Shown here: positions 32,282 through 42,575 of the stretch, in pieces
Position numbering within the stretch: position 1 is the stretch's first letter
How the letters are laid out: the number at the start of each line of letters is the position of its first letter
DNA from: Seison nebaliae
Lineage: Eukaryota; Rotifera; Pararotatoria; Seisonacea; Seisonidae
Direction of reading: 5' to 3'
DNA length: 43,171 nucleotides
Assembly: GCA_023231475.1 (NCBI GenBank)
Contig: JALJEE010000745.1
Location: 1 to 43,171, forward strand
The notes under the pieces: model-generated
The model's database searches: none
The model's input: only the letters and a program-made list of their open reading frames with translations
What the model was told of the DNA's origin: nothing
Position numbers and translations under genes: made by a program

Positions 32282-32456
32282 ACGACGAATTCACCGAAAT
32301 ACGACTAAATGGGTGACAAATTCACAGTTTAGCAAAAATACGCAAAATTTAACATTAAATTTTTTTCTTGGGTGACGAAATCACCGAAATACTCTAAAAG
32401 GGGTGACGAAACCACCGATTTTCGCTTAAAAATTATAGGGTGACGAAATCACAGGG
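32282..32456. repeat. Cluster of GGTGACGAAATCACCG palindromic repeats
   Basis: Five degenerate copies start near 32282, 32311, 32370, 32401 and 32438. The consensus is GGGTGACGAAATCACCGAAATAC. Each core is an inverted repeat, GGTGA-CGAAA-TCACC, with a 5-nt loop. Spacing is about 30-60 nt. They lie 450-600 bp before the dynein light chain ATG. I do not know the family; they could be a decayed minisatellite or clustered binding sites. Confidence 0.7.
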
Positions 32457-32898
32457 AATAACTCTAAATTCTTTCCTTGTAAATAAGTTCTTAATATCAG
32501 TTTATCGTATTAAGAGAACTGAAAACAGTTGTTGTCATCAAATTAATAAAAATCGCAAATATAATCAATATCCACTATTATTATTATTATTATGTGAATG
32601 AATGTTTTATAGAAATATTCCAATTCACCAGAAGCACAAATGAGTGATTGGAAATGTTTGAATGGAATTTATCTATTTGAATTTAAAGGAATTAAAATAA
32701 TACAGAAAGAAGCTTTGTCTTTACAAATGAAAGAAATATGAAAAATTCTTTTATGTTTCTTTGAGCGACGAAGAAACGTTGAATTATTAGTGCAGATGTT
32801 GTTGCTTACTTGATTTGTTAATAGCGAAGTGTTGCTTAGTAAAACGAAATAATAGTTGGTTTCTAAAGATTGTTATCCGATAAGAAAACAAGAAGAAT

Positions 32899-33248
32899 AT
32901 GGTTCCTATTATGATTATCTTCTCTAAATTCACTAATTTTCCGTTTCTCAGAGTGAAGTGGAGGATTCATTGAAACGTATATCATCACACCGAGGCGTCA
33001 TTGGCGTGGTTATTGCTAATAGTGAAGGTGTGCCCATTAGAACAACATTGGACAACTCAAGTGCAGTGCAACATGCGGCGTTATTACAACGATTAACATC
33101 GAAAGCACGAAGTGCTATTCGTGAATTAGATCCACAGAATGATTTGTGTTTTATTCGACTCCGTTCAAAGAAACATGAAATAGTCATCGCACCCGATAAA
33201 GATTATATGCTCATCGTTCTCCAAACACCAATTTCACAAGAAACTTAA
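32899..33248 (+). CDS. DYNLRB1: Dynein light chain roadblock-type (LC7)
   Basis: Two exons (32899..32901, 32952..33248) give 99 aa. Roadblock/LC7 dimers bind the intermediate chains of cytoplasmic dynein. The family is plain: [63 protein letters not shown]-type [13 protein letters not shown]. The frame has no ATG at its N-terminus. A 50-nt GTT...CAG intron directly follows an ATG at 32899, and joining them gives M-SEVED, exactly the expected start (human MAEVEETLKRI). Exon 1 therefore contributes only the initiator Met. Confidence 0.95.
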
Positions 33249-33513
33249 TCTCCAACGAACTATCGTTTAACATTTTAATTTCTCAACTTTCGAACACCAA
33301 ATTCATCGGCTAATCATTCCTTTTCGTTTCGATTTATTCATGTCGAAATTTTTTCCGTTTAAAAGAAATATATATAATAATATTCTCCGAAATTCCACAA
33401 ATTCCCAAACTATCGTTCATTTAATTTAATGTTTAAAAGAAAAAAAGTTGATGATAAAATTTCGTTTAATTTGTCATATTTAATTTGTTGGTAAAAATAT
33501 TTATGAAAATCGA

Positions 33514-34115
33514 TTAATAACAACCATAGTTCATTCGTGCTCTTAACATGTTCCAATCAGGTGTTCTTTCTTTATAAATTTGTATATAAATAAATAGAGA
33601 AAAAACGAACTATTCACCACAAATGTCTTTGAGCGATAACCAGAACGATACTTCACGCAAGCGCAGATAACACCTGTACTCCAAGTAAAAGCATCCGATT
33701 TCTTGTAACTGTCGGGCGTTCGGAGTACTTTAAAAATAATCCCCCGGTCAATTTCATTTGAAACATCCATTATTAATTCCTTTTCTCCATCTAGAGTTTT
33801 ACGTACGAATATCTTATCGCCTGATCTAATGGTCTGCACATAAAATCGATCCACTACACAAGTTTGTCTGAGAAATGTGTTTAATTTGTTTGAATAAAAG
33901 GGAAGGAATGTTGAGGCATGATCTATGCAACTGGTTACATCATCACCATAATGATTGTTGTTATTACTATGGTTTTTACACAGAATTGATATTCCAAATT
34001 GTTTCTCGTAGTATTGGAAAGGAATCATTGGGTTGGAATAAAATATAGAGGATGTCATATGAATGTTTGGAAATATGGCAAACATTACAAGTTGTAGGAT
34101 ACTTTTAAGGAACAT
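33514..34115 (-). CDS. Secreted six-cysteine protein, cystine-knot-like, unknown family
   Basis: Two exons (33611..34115, 33514..33569) give 186 aa. Residues 1-22 are a signal peptide (MFLKSILQLVMFAIFPNI). The mature part has six cysteines; the last is added only by splicing out the 41-nt intron, which replaces a hydrophobic read-through with KRTPDWNMLRARMNYGCY. The spacing, with ICACV near the end and a last Cys just before the terminus, recalls cystine-knot growth factors (Spaetzle/NGF/IL-17 type), but I cannot align it convincingly. A secreted ligand or effector is an inference. Confidence 0.7.
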
Positions 34116-34610
34116 TGATGGATGGAAATTGGGAGAATTAAATTCCTCTCGAATAATGAGTACCTATTTATATGAATGTTGTAAAAGTAAAGATTTAAAT
34201 TAGATTATTCATCTTATGAATAATTTTGTTTTCTTTAATTAATTGAACAAATTTATTTATTTCTAAATTTTCAGATTGTCAAATATGATAAAGAACTAAT
34301 TACAGATAAGTAATGTATTAGTTTAAGTTTCGCAGTTTATTCAATGTCGAATATAGTTCAAATAGAAATAAATTTTATCCAAACAATTATATATATTATT
34401 CTTATACATAATCATCTTATACAATTCAGACTAAATTGTTTATGGCATGATGGAATAAGTGGGAGAAATATGTTGTGTGGAAATCGGAAGAATTTCTTGA
34501 CGTCAACAGAAACATCTCGTTGCACAAATGTACTTATGATGAGTAGAATAGATGATAAATAAAAATTTATTTTTGAACAAACAACAACAATGACGTTAAA
34601 CAAAGTTTAT
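34116..34610. other. Spacer between two Cys-rich protein genes
   Basis: This 495-bp AT-rich spacer has no supported gene. A 72-codon plus-strand frame at 34344-34562 has no homology signal and ATG-poor context; I treat it as chance. Confidence 0.4.
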
Positions 34611-35324
34611 TTAATAAATTACATGACAAATAGGTTTGACAACTCTAAATTTATTCTTCAATCCTAAACCGTTAGATGAAGTACAACATTCTACTGGAAG
34701 TGTATGAAATAAAGATCTTGTCGTTACAATTGAATCGAGACGATTCGGTTCATTATTAATTGCAACTTCTTCGCAAATTATGTCATGATCGGGTGCTAAT
34801 GCTTGCATTGGATAGTGATATGATTCACGATTACATAAGCAATATTCTCGATCCCATTCTATCTTTTCATGACAATTATCATAATGAGCAATATCTCGTC
34901 GTTCACAAACCATCGGATATTTTTGAAGATCATCCAAATAATCTTTGTATGAATAACAACGAGCTACTTGACTGCAATGACAGCCCATTATATTATTTTT
35001 TCGTTCATTCAATCGTTTCATTAAATCGTAATATTCGTCATGACGAGGTAATTTTTTAGATTGACGAGAATTACAATAAATTAAAGCCGTCATATCAGTA
35101 TTCATCTTACTTTGGGGACAATTCGTATAATCCTTAACAATCTTATCCATCGGAGTAGACATCGGATATTTATTTCGTGGTATCACACTCTTCCGACTAA
35201 TCAATTTCATGATGGATTGATGTTTCACAGAATTATGATCTCGTGTATATGGTTTCAATATTTCATACTCCTCCACTGTCGGACTTTTATCACATTCACA
35301 AGGAATCTTTTTACATTGATACAT
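34611..35324 (-). CDS. Cys-rich protein (16 Cys), downstream gene of an operon-like pair
   Basis: A single exon from the first ATG gives 237 aa with 16 cysteines (CKKIPCECDK, GCHCSQVARC, YCLCNRE, ECCTSSNGLG, final ICHVIY), typical of an extracellular disulphide-rich fold. The ATG itself gives no signal peptide. However, the frame is open for 14 codons before it and reads IFVLFFLFLLLVVI, which would be an ideal hydrophobic leader. That stretch begins at a splice acceptor (TTTTCAG) and has no ATG, so either the leader starts in an unseen exon or the T-rich sequence is a trans-spliced 5'UTR. The upstream gene's stop is 160 nt away on the same strand. No family is recognised. Confidence 0.65.
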   Translation of the reverse strand: MYQCKKIPCECDKSPTVEEYEILKPYTRDHNSVKHQSIMKLISRKSVIPRNKYPMSTPMDKIVKDYTNCPQSKMNTDMTALIYCNSRQSKKLPRHDEYYDLMKRLNERKNNIMGCHCSQVARCYSYKDYLDDLQKYPMVCERRDIAHYDNCHEKIEWDREYCLCNRESYHYPMQALAPDHDIICEEVAINNEPNRLDSIVTTRSLFHTLPVECCTSSNGLGLKNKFRVVKPICHVIY

Positions 35325-35410
35325 AATGACAACTAATAAAAGAAAGAGAAAAAACAGAACAAAAATCTGAAAATTTTAAAAACTTTCACTTTCATTTATT
35401 ATGTTTTTTA

Positions 35411-35456
35411 AAGAATTAGAAGAAGATTAGAAAAAGATTAGAAAAAGTTTAAAGAA
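35411..35456 (-). promoter_or_regulatory. U-rich intercistronic tract with TCTAATCTT repeats
   Basis: Read on the minus strand, the gap between the 897-aa gene and the Cys-rich gene holds CTTTTTCTAATC repeated almost three times, then an A-rich run and TTTTCAG. This is where nematode operons carry their U-rich element, which supports trans-splicing of the downstream gene. The role is inferred. Confidence 0.4.
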
Positions 35457-35484
35457 TCCAAAAGAATTATCAGATATATTCCAT

Positions 35485-38400
35485 TCAACTCTTCAATTTC
35501 AGAACGTCAATAACTTGTGTTGGTTCTTGGAAATATGGCCAAATATATCCCAACGTATTCTCGCTAAGCATCGTCCTCATCGTTTCGAAGAGATCGACCA
35601 TCGGTGGGAATGCTCTATATACGAAAAAGAAATCGCGAAGAAAGACAAAACAATTTGGTCGTACAACTATGGCATTAGTGAATGAAGTGAGTGATATTTC
35701 AAAAAGTAATTCGTTTGGAATTACACAGGTAATGATGGAAGGCATAATATCGGCATGTTGGAGAATTTCGATAAATTGTTTGATTGTTGATTCATCCCAT
35801 TTCAACGATGTTTTCATCATTGTCAATATTTCTAATGCAGTTACACCACAAACCATTTGCCAAGGCGGAAATGGTGCTTCTATTTAATTAATTTTTTTTA
35901 TGAAAATATTTTTCTGAAAAATAATAATGAACCTGATTGAGTAATTTCACTAACACCTCCTAAATTCATTAAATTTTCTTCATTCACTTTCTCATAATAC
36001 TCGACACAACTATCATAACTGATCAAATTGGAACCGAAAGCATTTTTCAAAATTATTTCAAGCTATTCACAAAGATCAGAAATAAAGAGAGAAAATAATT
36101 GTTAAACGTTACTTTGAATTACATTGTGTGCGTTCTCTATTGACGCATATAGCGGTTTCATACGACTTGCACTTAAATCTTTCATTCGTTCCAAAAAATC
36201 TAATTTGCCTTGTTCAGAAAATTCAAATTTATTATTTTCCATTTCTGAAAGAATCCACATTCCTAAAGTTTGATGTAATTGTTCCCGATCACAAGTTTCA
36301 CCTAAACTTTTGAAATTTCATTGATAAAATTTAATTTTCAAACTTGAATTAGATTTCTTATCAATATCCACCTCCTCCACGATATAGTACACCAATTCTT
36401 GTAATGTGTCGTTATCCAATTCGGAGATGATGGAACGTGTTTCATTTAGAATCAACATTAATATAATACTTTTCATAATATCCTCACGTCGACCTCCACA
36501 AGCTGCTGAATATAATAAGTGATCATGTTGTTCGATTGTTGCATTTTTAGGCCATAAATATTGGAATGGTTGTTCATCTATTCAATTGGAATCGTTTAAG
36601 TGAATAGAATGAAAATAATGGAAACGTTGTCGATATTTTTCTAAGGGAGACGATCCTGATTTCGACCTCTCAATTTTCTCTAATGATGTATTTATCTTTA
36701 TTCGATCACTAACACCCAATTCTCCGAATACTGAAAAGAAAATTAAAATTAAAATTTTACAATGAAGAAACTTAACAAGTATCATTTAATTCTTTATCGA
36801 TTTCAGGAGATAAATTCTTTACCGGACAATTAGTTCCGGAAGAAAAGCGACTTGTACGATTGGCGTCTTTAATCTTCTTCCGATACCCAGTATCGACGGC
36901 AGCGAACAAATCATAATAAGACTCTGAACATTTTAATTCGATTAATGATAGATAGATGATTTGATTTAATAAACCTTGATGGACGGAATCCGATTTTAAT
37001 AATTGATCAGCAATTGTCTCTTTGTTAATTCCCTTTTTCACTTCCATCATTTCAACTGCTAAAATCACTTTATTCTTTACATCCTTGAACTCCGGTAGAG
37101 GATACTCTATGAAAACATTTGACGATTTAGCGCAGTATATGTCATTTGTAAAAGAACGGAATGATCGACCTTTCCCCACATACTCCAACAGATTAATATA
37201 AAGCGCTTGACGTCGATAATGTAACGTGTCATTATCTTTTTCGTTCAATTCCGTCAATTCTCTTATAATTTTAGTGTTACGTTTCAAATCGGTAACAGAT
37301 GTATAATCTAATGCACCTGGTGGTAGAAACATCTATGGAAATTGAATTATCATTTCCGAGTTGTTAAACTAACCAAATTGGAACTCATCCATCTAGCTAG
37401 AATATCAAAATATTTACTTACACCTTTTCCTTCTTTCGTCGAGAATTTATTGGTCACTTCTGCAGTGAAATATGATATTCCCATTTCGTCAATCAAACGA
37501 CTCAACAACTCAATTAAAATATTGGTCAATTCTTCCACTTCTATCAAAAATCGAGTGAAAAAATTAAATAAAGGGAAGAATTAGTTAACTGAGCGATGAT
37601 ATATTGATGTCTGGTAGATAAGCTAAACAAACTAGTTCCTTATATAAAGTTTCGAGAGAATTCACAGGAAAATTCTCAAAATATTTCTTAATTGTTCGAA
37701 TATACAATAAACGAATCTATAAAATTTAATTTAAGTTTTATCACAAAATTAAAAAGATTCTCCACTTTCTCTGGTGTCGGTATCTGTTTTAGGGTATCAG
37801 AGAAGCCTAAGGTATTGGCGATAGTTTTCAAAATTTGTTGCTTTTGAATTTCATGTTTGGCATTCATGAATTCGTGAAAAACTTTCCGTCCAATATTCCG
37901 AAAAAAATAATCTCGAAGTTCCGTAACAATTTCTTCTCTATCTGAATGAAGTTGTTATTTAAATATTTGATGGTGAATGGACAACCTTGTTTCATATCCA
38001 AAATTTGCATTGGAAATGTTTCCGATAAAGTTTTCTTATAAAATTGAGTTAGTCTTTTCAAATCACAATTCTCCAATCTCTCCGACAATTCCGTTGACAT
38101 CGGTTTAACTTTTTCTGGTTACAATTGAAATTTTCTTCTTAATCTCAAATATTATCGGAATGGAACTTTTTAGCTTAAAATTTTTTAGAAGTAAATTGTG
38201 ATAATCTTTCTGACGGGATGCTAAGTCGTCCATGAACCAATAGAGATGTTCCATAACCAGCTTCTTCTCGAACGGAGTATTTACCAATTTCTGTGTTAAG
38301 TTAATCAATTTATCTGTATCGTCTTCTAATTCATCATCTTTTGTCTATTTTGAAAATTCTCATTAATACTAATTGATATGAGAAGAAAAACCTTTTTCTT

Positions 38401-38761
38401 CTCATTATCCTTTTCTGCTGGTGGCTGTTTTTAGTAAAACAATTTAAAATTATTGTATTTGAGTAATATTGTTAACTTCTAACGAAAATTCGACGTCTTG
38501 ATTCGCTACATTAATCGATGCCGGTACAGTTTCTAATTCGATTCTATGCTCATCTTTTAACTGAAGAATTTTCTTAAATCTTTCCGTATATTCATCTTTT
38601 CTCCTTTTAGCATAATCTACTCTTTTACGGACAACTGCATTAGGTACTGCTGAATCAGGTGCTACTATAGTTGGAATTAAAATGAGAGAAGATTCGTGTA
38701 CAATCTTCCTGAAATAATTGCATCGTTGTTCATTAAATTCGTCATCTGATCTTCCATCCAT
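35485..38761 (-). CDS. Uncharacterised helical protein, 897 aa
   Basis: Thirteen exons (38477..38761, 38392..38424, 38167..38344, 37986..38114, 37766..37941, 37590..37716, 37374..37540, 36777..37332, 36626..36730, 36344..36577, 36123..36301, 35933..36062, 35485..35879) keep frame throughout; introns are 41-60 nt. I do not recognise the family. The N-terminus (about 1-150) is charged with an EKDNEKKK/DDELEDD acidic-basic stretch. The rest is strongly helical with regular Leu/Ile spacing, like an ARM/HEAT-type or MIF4G-like solenoid, and ends LGYIWPYFQEPTQVIDVLK. It has no signal peptide, membrane span or catalytic motif. Its start lies 162 bp from the divergent CWC27 start, so the two may share a promoter. 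It precedes the Cys-rich gene by 160 nt. Confidence 0.75.
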
Positions 38762-38923
38762 AATGTTCGGATGTTTATGCGCACAAAGAGAACTAATATT
38801 CAGGAGAAATATATTGAGGAAAAAATGAGTTGGAAGATTTTTTGTGATATTTTAATTTTATTTTAAAATCCAAAATTATTTTGAGAAAATTTTAAAAGAT
38901 TAGCTCAAAACCGGCGGAGAATA

Positions 38924-40063
38924 ATGAGCAGTACATACGTAACAGAACCTCCAGTAAACGGTCGAGTCATCATCCATACGAATTTTGGAGAGCTTGATGT
39001 TGAGTTATGGGGAAAGGAAGCTCCGAAAGCCGTCCGAAATTTTATTCAATTGTCGATGGAAAAATATTATGATAATACCGTTTTCCATCGGATAGTTCCC
39101 AGTTTCTGTGTGCAGGGAGGTAGTCGAGATAGAAAAGATGGCGAATCGATCTATAATAATCGACCGTTCGATATTGAAGTTCATTCACGTCTTCGATTCA
39201 TTCGACGTGGTTTAATGGCGACAGCCAATACAGGAAGAAATGATAATAATTCTCAATTCTTTTTTACTTTGGCACCATCTCTTGAACTACAAGGCAAACA
39301 TACAATCTTTGGACGTGTCAGTGGAAAAACCGTTTTCAATATTCTCAATATTAGTGAAGTTGTTATTGATAAGAATGGATATCCATCGGATGATATGAAT
39401 CGACCGACAATAATTTCCATAGAAATCATAAAAAATCCGTTTGAAAATGAAATTATTCCCAGAACTGATTGTTATTGGCAACAGAAAGAAGTAGAAAATA
39501 AAGAGAAGTCAAATAGTGTTGTGACGGCGAAAGGACAAAATAAAAGAACTTTACTTTCATTCAATAACGATGAGGATGATGATGATAACGACGAAAATGG
39601 AATATCTTTCATAAAAAAGAGTAAAAGTGGAAAAAGTATTTATGATTTGGAGAATGATGAAAAAATTTTGAAAAAACAATTTTCTGATGAAGATTCAGAT
39701 GATATTGTGAAATCATCGGATGAAATTAAATCGATAGAAACGAAGGAAGAAAAGAAAATAAATGAAAAGGAAAAAACGGAAAATGAAAAAGTTGCAGAGA
39801 AAGATGTGGAGAAAGTGAAATGTTCTTTTGTAGAGAAGAAGAAATTATCGAAGGAGGAACATGAAATTGAAACGATGAAAATGTTGGAAAATTTCCAATC
39901 GAAATTATCGAAAGGAAATGGATGGATGAGTCATTGCTTGACATTTCCGGAGAAAGATAAAACGAATAAAACGATCGATGCTAATGTTGATGATCCGGAG
40001 AAATATACGATAATTGATCCACGTAATCCAATAAATCGTCGTAGACGAGAGAAAAAAAATTGA
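38924..40063 (+). CDS. CWC27: Spliceosome-associated cyclophilin CWC27
   Basis: A single exon of 379 aa. CWC27 is a cyclophilin of the activated spliceosome that works with CWC22 near the exon-junction loading step. The cyclophilin domain (about 12-175) has VFHRIVPSFCVQGGS, DIEVHSRLRFIRRGLMATAN, NSQFFFTLAP and KHTIFGRV. At the position of the catalytic-pocket Trp121 of cyclophilin A it has Glu (SLELQGKH). The same Glu marks human CWC27, which lacks isomerase activity. The acidic/Lys-rich coiled-coil tail ends with the family signature GWMSHCLTF and IIDPRNPINRRRRE. The gene is intronless here and is followed 91 nt later by YIPF5. Confidence 0.96.
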   Translation: MSSTYVTEPPVNGRVIIHTNFGELDVELWGKEAPKAVRNFIQLSMEKYYDNTVFHRIVPSFCVQGGSRDRKDGESIYNNRPFDIEVHSRLRFIRRGLMATANTGRNDNNSQFFFTLAPSLELQGKHTIFGRVSGKTVFNILNISEVVIDKNGYPSDDMNRPTIISIEIIKNPFENEIIPRTDCYWQQKEVENKEKSNSVVTAKGQNKRTLLSFNNDEDDDDNDENGISFIKKSKSGKSIYDLENDEKILKKQFSDEDSDDIVKSSDEIKSIETKEEKKINEKEKTENEKVAEKDVEKVKCSFVEKKKLSKEEHEIETMKMLENFQSKLSKGNGWMSHCLTFPEKDKTNKTIDANVDDPEKYTIIDPRNPINRRRREKKN

Positions 40064-40154
40064 TTTGTCTTCTCATCGTTTCTAAAATTTGAATTTCATG
40101 TAAATTATTTCTTCTTAAATTAGAGTCTTTTTTTTCATTCCAGTTTTCCTTCTA

Positions 40155-40880
40155 ATGAGAATGGCTTATTTTGATCCGAATGAAGCCAATCGGCGACCAC
40201 AGACAACTGGATTACCACCAAATGCTGTCAATCAAATGCTTCATACGATGGACGATTCGAATTCTCAATATAATTATTTCCAGCCAATTACCATCAAAGT
40301 AAATAATCTGCCTAATCAAAATAATGAGAATAACGGTCCAGATGACGATGAACCGTTATTGAAGGAATTGGGAGTTGATTTCGAAGTGATCCAAACGAAT
40401 ATCAGATCAATATTTCATCCATTTTCATCAACTTCCTCAAATTCTTCAGTTTTATCTGAACAAGATCTCGCCGGTCCTTTAGTTTTCTGTTTACTTTATG
40501 GATGTTGTTTGTTATTGGGTGGGAAACTACATTTTAATTATGTCTATGGAATATCAACAATCGGTTCGTTCGGAATTTATTTACTCTTGCAATTGATGGT
40601 CGACCCACATCGCTCAAACGATAAAGTGACATTTGTTGGTGTTGCTTCAGTTCTCGGCTATTCTTTATTGCCCATTGTTTTATTATCGGCCATAGGTATT
40701 ATGATTAATTTGAAAGGACTATTAGGCTTAATAATTTCTCTTATATCCGTTATCTGGTGTGCAATTTCGTCGTCAAGACTATTTGTAGATAGTTGTCAAC
40801 AATTACAAACGAAACGATTACTTGTCGCTTATCCTTGTCTATTACTTTATGCCGTTTTTGCATTAATTGCTATTTTCTAA
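40155..40880 (+). CDS. YIPF5: YIP1-family membrane protein YIPF5 (Yip1)
   Basis: A single exon of 241 aa. Yip1/YIPF5 is a five-pass membrane protein of ER exit sites and early Golgi that binds Rab GTPases and acts in COPII transport. The N-terminal half is cytosolic and Asn/Pro-rich, leading to EPLLKELGVDFEVIQTN and the Yip1 core DLAGPLVFCLLYGCCLLLGGK, NYVYGISTIGSFGIYLLL, GVASVLGYSLLPIVLL and the terminal LLVAYPCLLLYAVFALIA. Family identity is clear. ATTCCAG lies 11 nt before the ATG, and the CWC27 stop is 91 nt upstream, so the gene is probably the second cistron of an operon. Confidence 0.95.
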   Translation: MRMAYFDPNEANRRPQTTGLPPNAVNQMLHTMDDSNSQYNYFQPITIKVNNLPNQNNENNGPDDDEPLLKELGVDFEVIQTNIRSIFHPFSSTSSNSSVLSEQDLAGPLVFCLLYGCCLLLGGKLHFNYVYGISTIGSFGIYLLLQLMVDPHRSNDKVTFVGVASVLGYSLLPIVLLSAIGIMINLKGLLGLIISLISVIWCAISSSRLFVDSCQQLQTKRLLVAYPCLLLYAVFALIAIF

Positions 40881-42575
40881 TAAACTTTTTTCTTTTCATT
40901 CTTTCATTGTCAATATGGTAATTGGTTGCTATGAGTCTACTACTACTTAAGTATAAGAAACATAATACGGAAATAATTATTCTTATTAATTTATTTATGT
41001 AATGCCATTATTAAATATTATATAAAATCATCCACTTCAATTGAATTAAATTCATATTATTAAAAAAAACATATACAATTCTATATATAGTGTATAATAT
41101 ACAACATTCACACAATCTATTACAATGATGGTATTAATGCTGGTACACACTGAATATTTTTCATGTCTGCACAATGAACATTTACAGCACTGCAACATGA
41201 AGTGAAGATTTTTAGTTTAACGTAACAGAATAACAATTTTGGTTTCTGAATATGAACTATGAATACGTATGATGAATTTTATGATTTATTAAATTAGTTA
41301 TCACAGGATATGGTCTAGTAATATATCGATAGTGATTAATAAATTAGTTTCTTAATCATGGTACGTAATGTAAATACTATAATGATATGTAGAATTTTGG
41401 AATAAACTTCGTTTTTTTTTGATGCAATTTATGATATGATTCATATTATAATAAAAAAAAAAAGGAAACAATTCTGGTGATCAACAAATATTCCATAATT
41501 ACAGCACAGAATAATGATTAATTAAATGGAAGATTATGTGCTAAAATCATTAAATTTTCAGATTATTACCAAGAGGAATTTTATACAATAAAAGTGAATT
41601 GAAGTTTTTGTCTAGAATTTCGAACGTTTCAGCTCGTTATAATTTTTAACGAAAACAATTTGTCTTTTAAGTTATATTGAGTTCAAGTAATAGTAGTTTC
41701 CAAAAAGTATTTATTTTTGATCTCTATGAATTGACCCCATTTTAGTACTCTTTTCAGCGAAAAGATATCTTAACAGGAAAATTCAAAGAATCTCATCCTA
41801 CAGAACCATTTCGGATTGATACGATTCAGGAAAGGATCTCATTATATGAGATTAATGTATTAATCTCTCATATTGTTTTAGTTATTGTTTTTTCTCCTCA
41901 AAGTACCCCGTGGGGACTTTATTTATTAACAAAGTATAAATAAAAAAACCTGAAATTTACAGTTGTTCTATTTGTTGGATTGTTATTGTTGAACAGAAGA
42001 ATTATTAGGTAATGATTATTATATTTCAATATAACTTAATTTTTTTATTATAAAATCAAATCCCCTCGGGGTAAATTAAAAAGAGGTTATCTTTCATTTA
42101 GGATTATCAGATTTCCAACGTAGAATTTTTTTCATAAATGTCAATAACGATTGAACGTTAATTAATTTTATTAGTAGAAATAATACCATCATAATTATAT
42201 GGGTATGTTGATTTTCTCAATATTACTCTTCCATAGTAACGATGTCAAATTAAATATAACATAGTTACTATTAGTTACGATGTCAAATTAAGTCTTAATT
42301 TACCCTTATTATATTAAAAAAGAATGTTTATTTGTAAAAACTCAGGTTTCACAGAATTAGGCAAATATGAGATTTATTTGAAATACAGTTTTCCTAATAT
42401 CATTCTTTTCTTGAAGGTTTTTCGGGTTTGTTTGAATAGTTTAAATTTGAGAACTATGTTAAACTATTTGAGAACTATTTGAGTTGAGAACTATGAATTT
42501 ACATCAATTCCTAAATCAATTATAAACAAACACCACTATAATTCAATATTTTAAAATTATCATCTTCAAATAGAA
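40881..42575. other. Intergenic region with a possible short Cys ORF
   Basis: This 1.7-kb AT-rich spacer holds no confident gene. On the minus strand, 41120-41280 reads open and ends in a Cys-containing peptide (TSCCSAVNVHCADMKNIQC, stop at 41120-41122). It has no ATG and no certain partner exon. TTGCAG at 41190-41195 could be an acceptor. Otherwise only A/T runs and simple sequence are seen. Confidence 0.4.

Noticed and set aside
36582-36625. Continuous reading of exon 9 of the 897-aa gene to a nearby stop.
   Set aside because: A 48-nt GTT...AG intron in the right phase removes the stop and joins to a long open continuation, so the stop lies in an intron.
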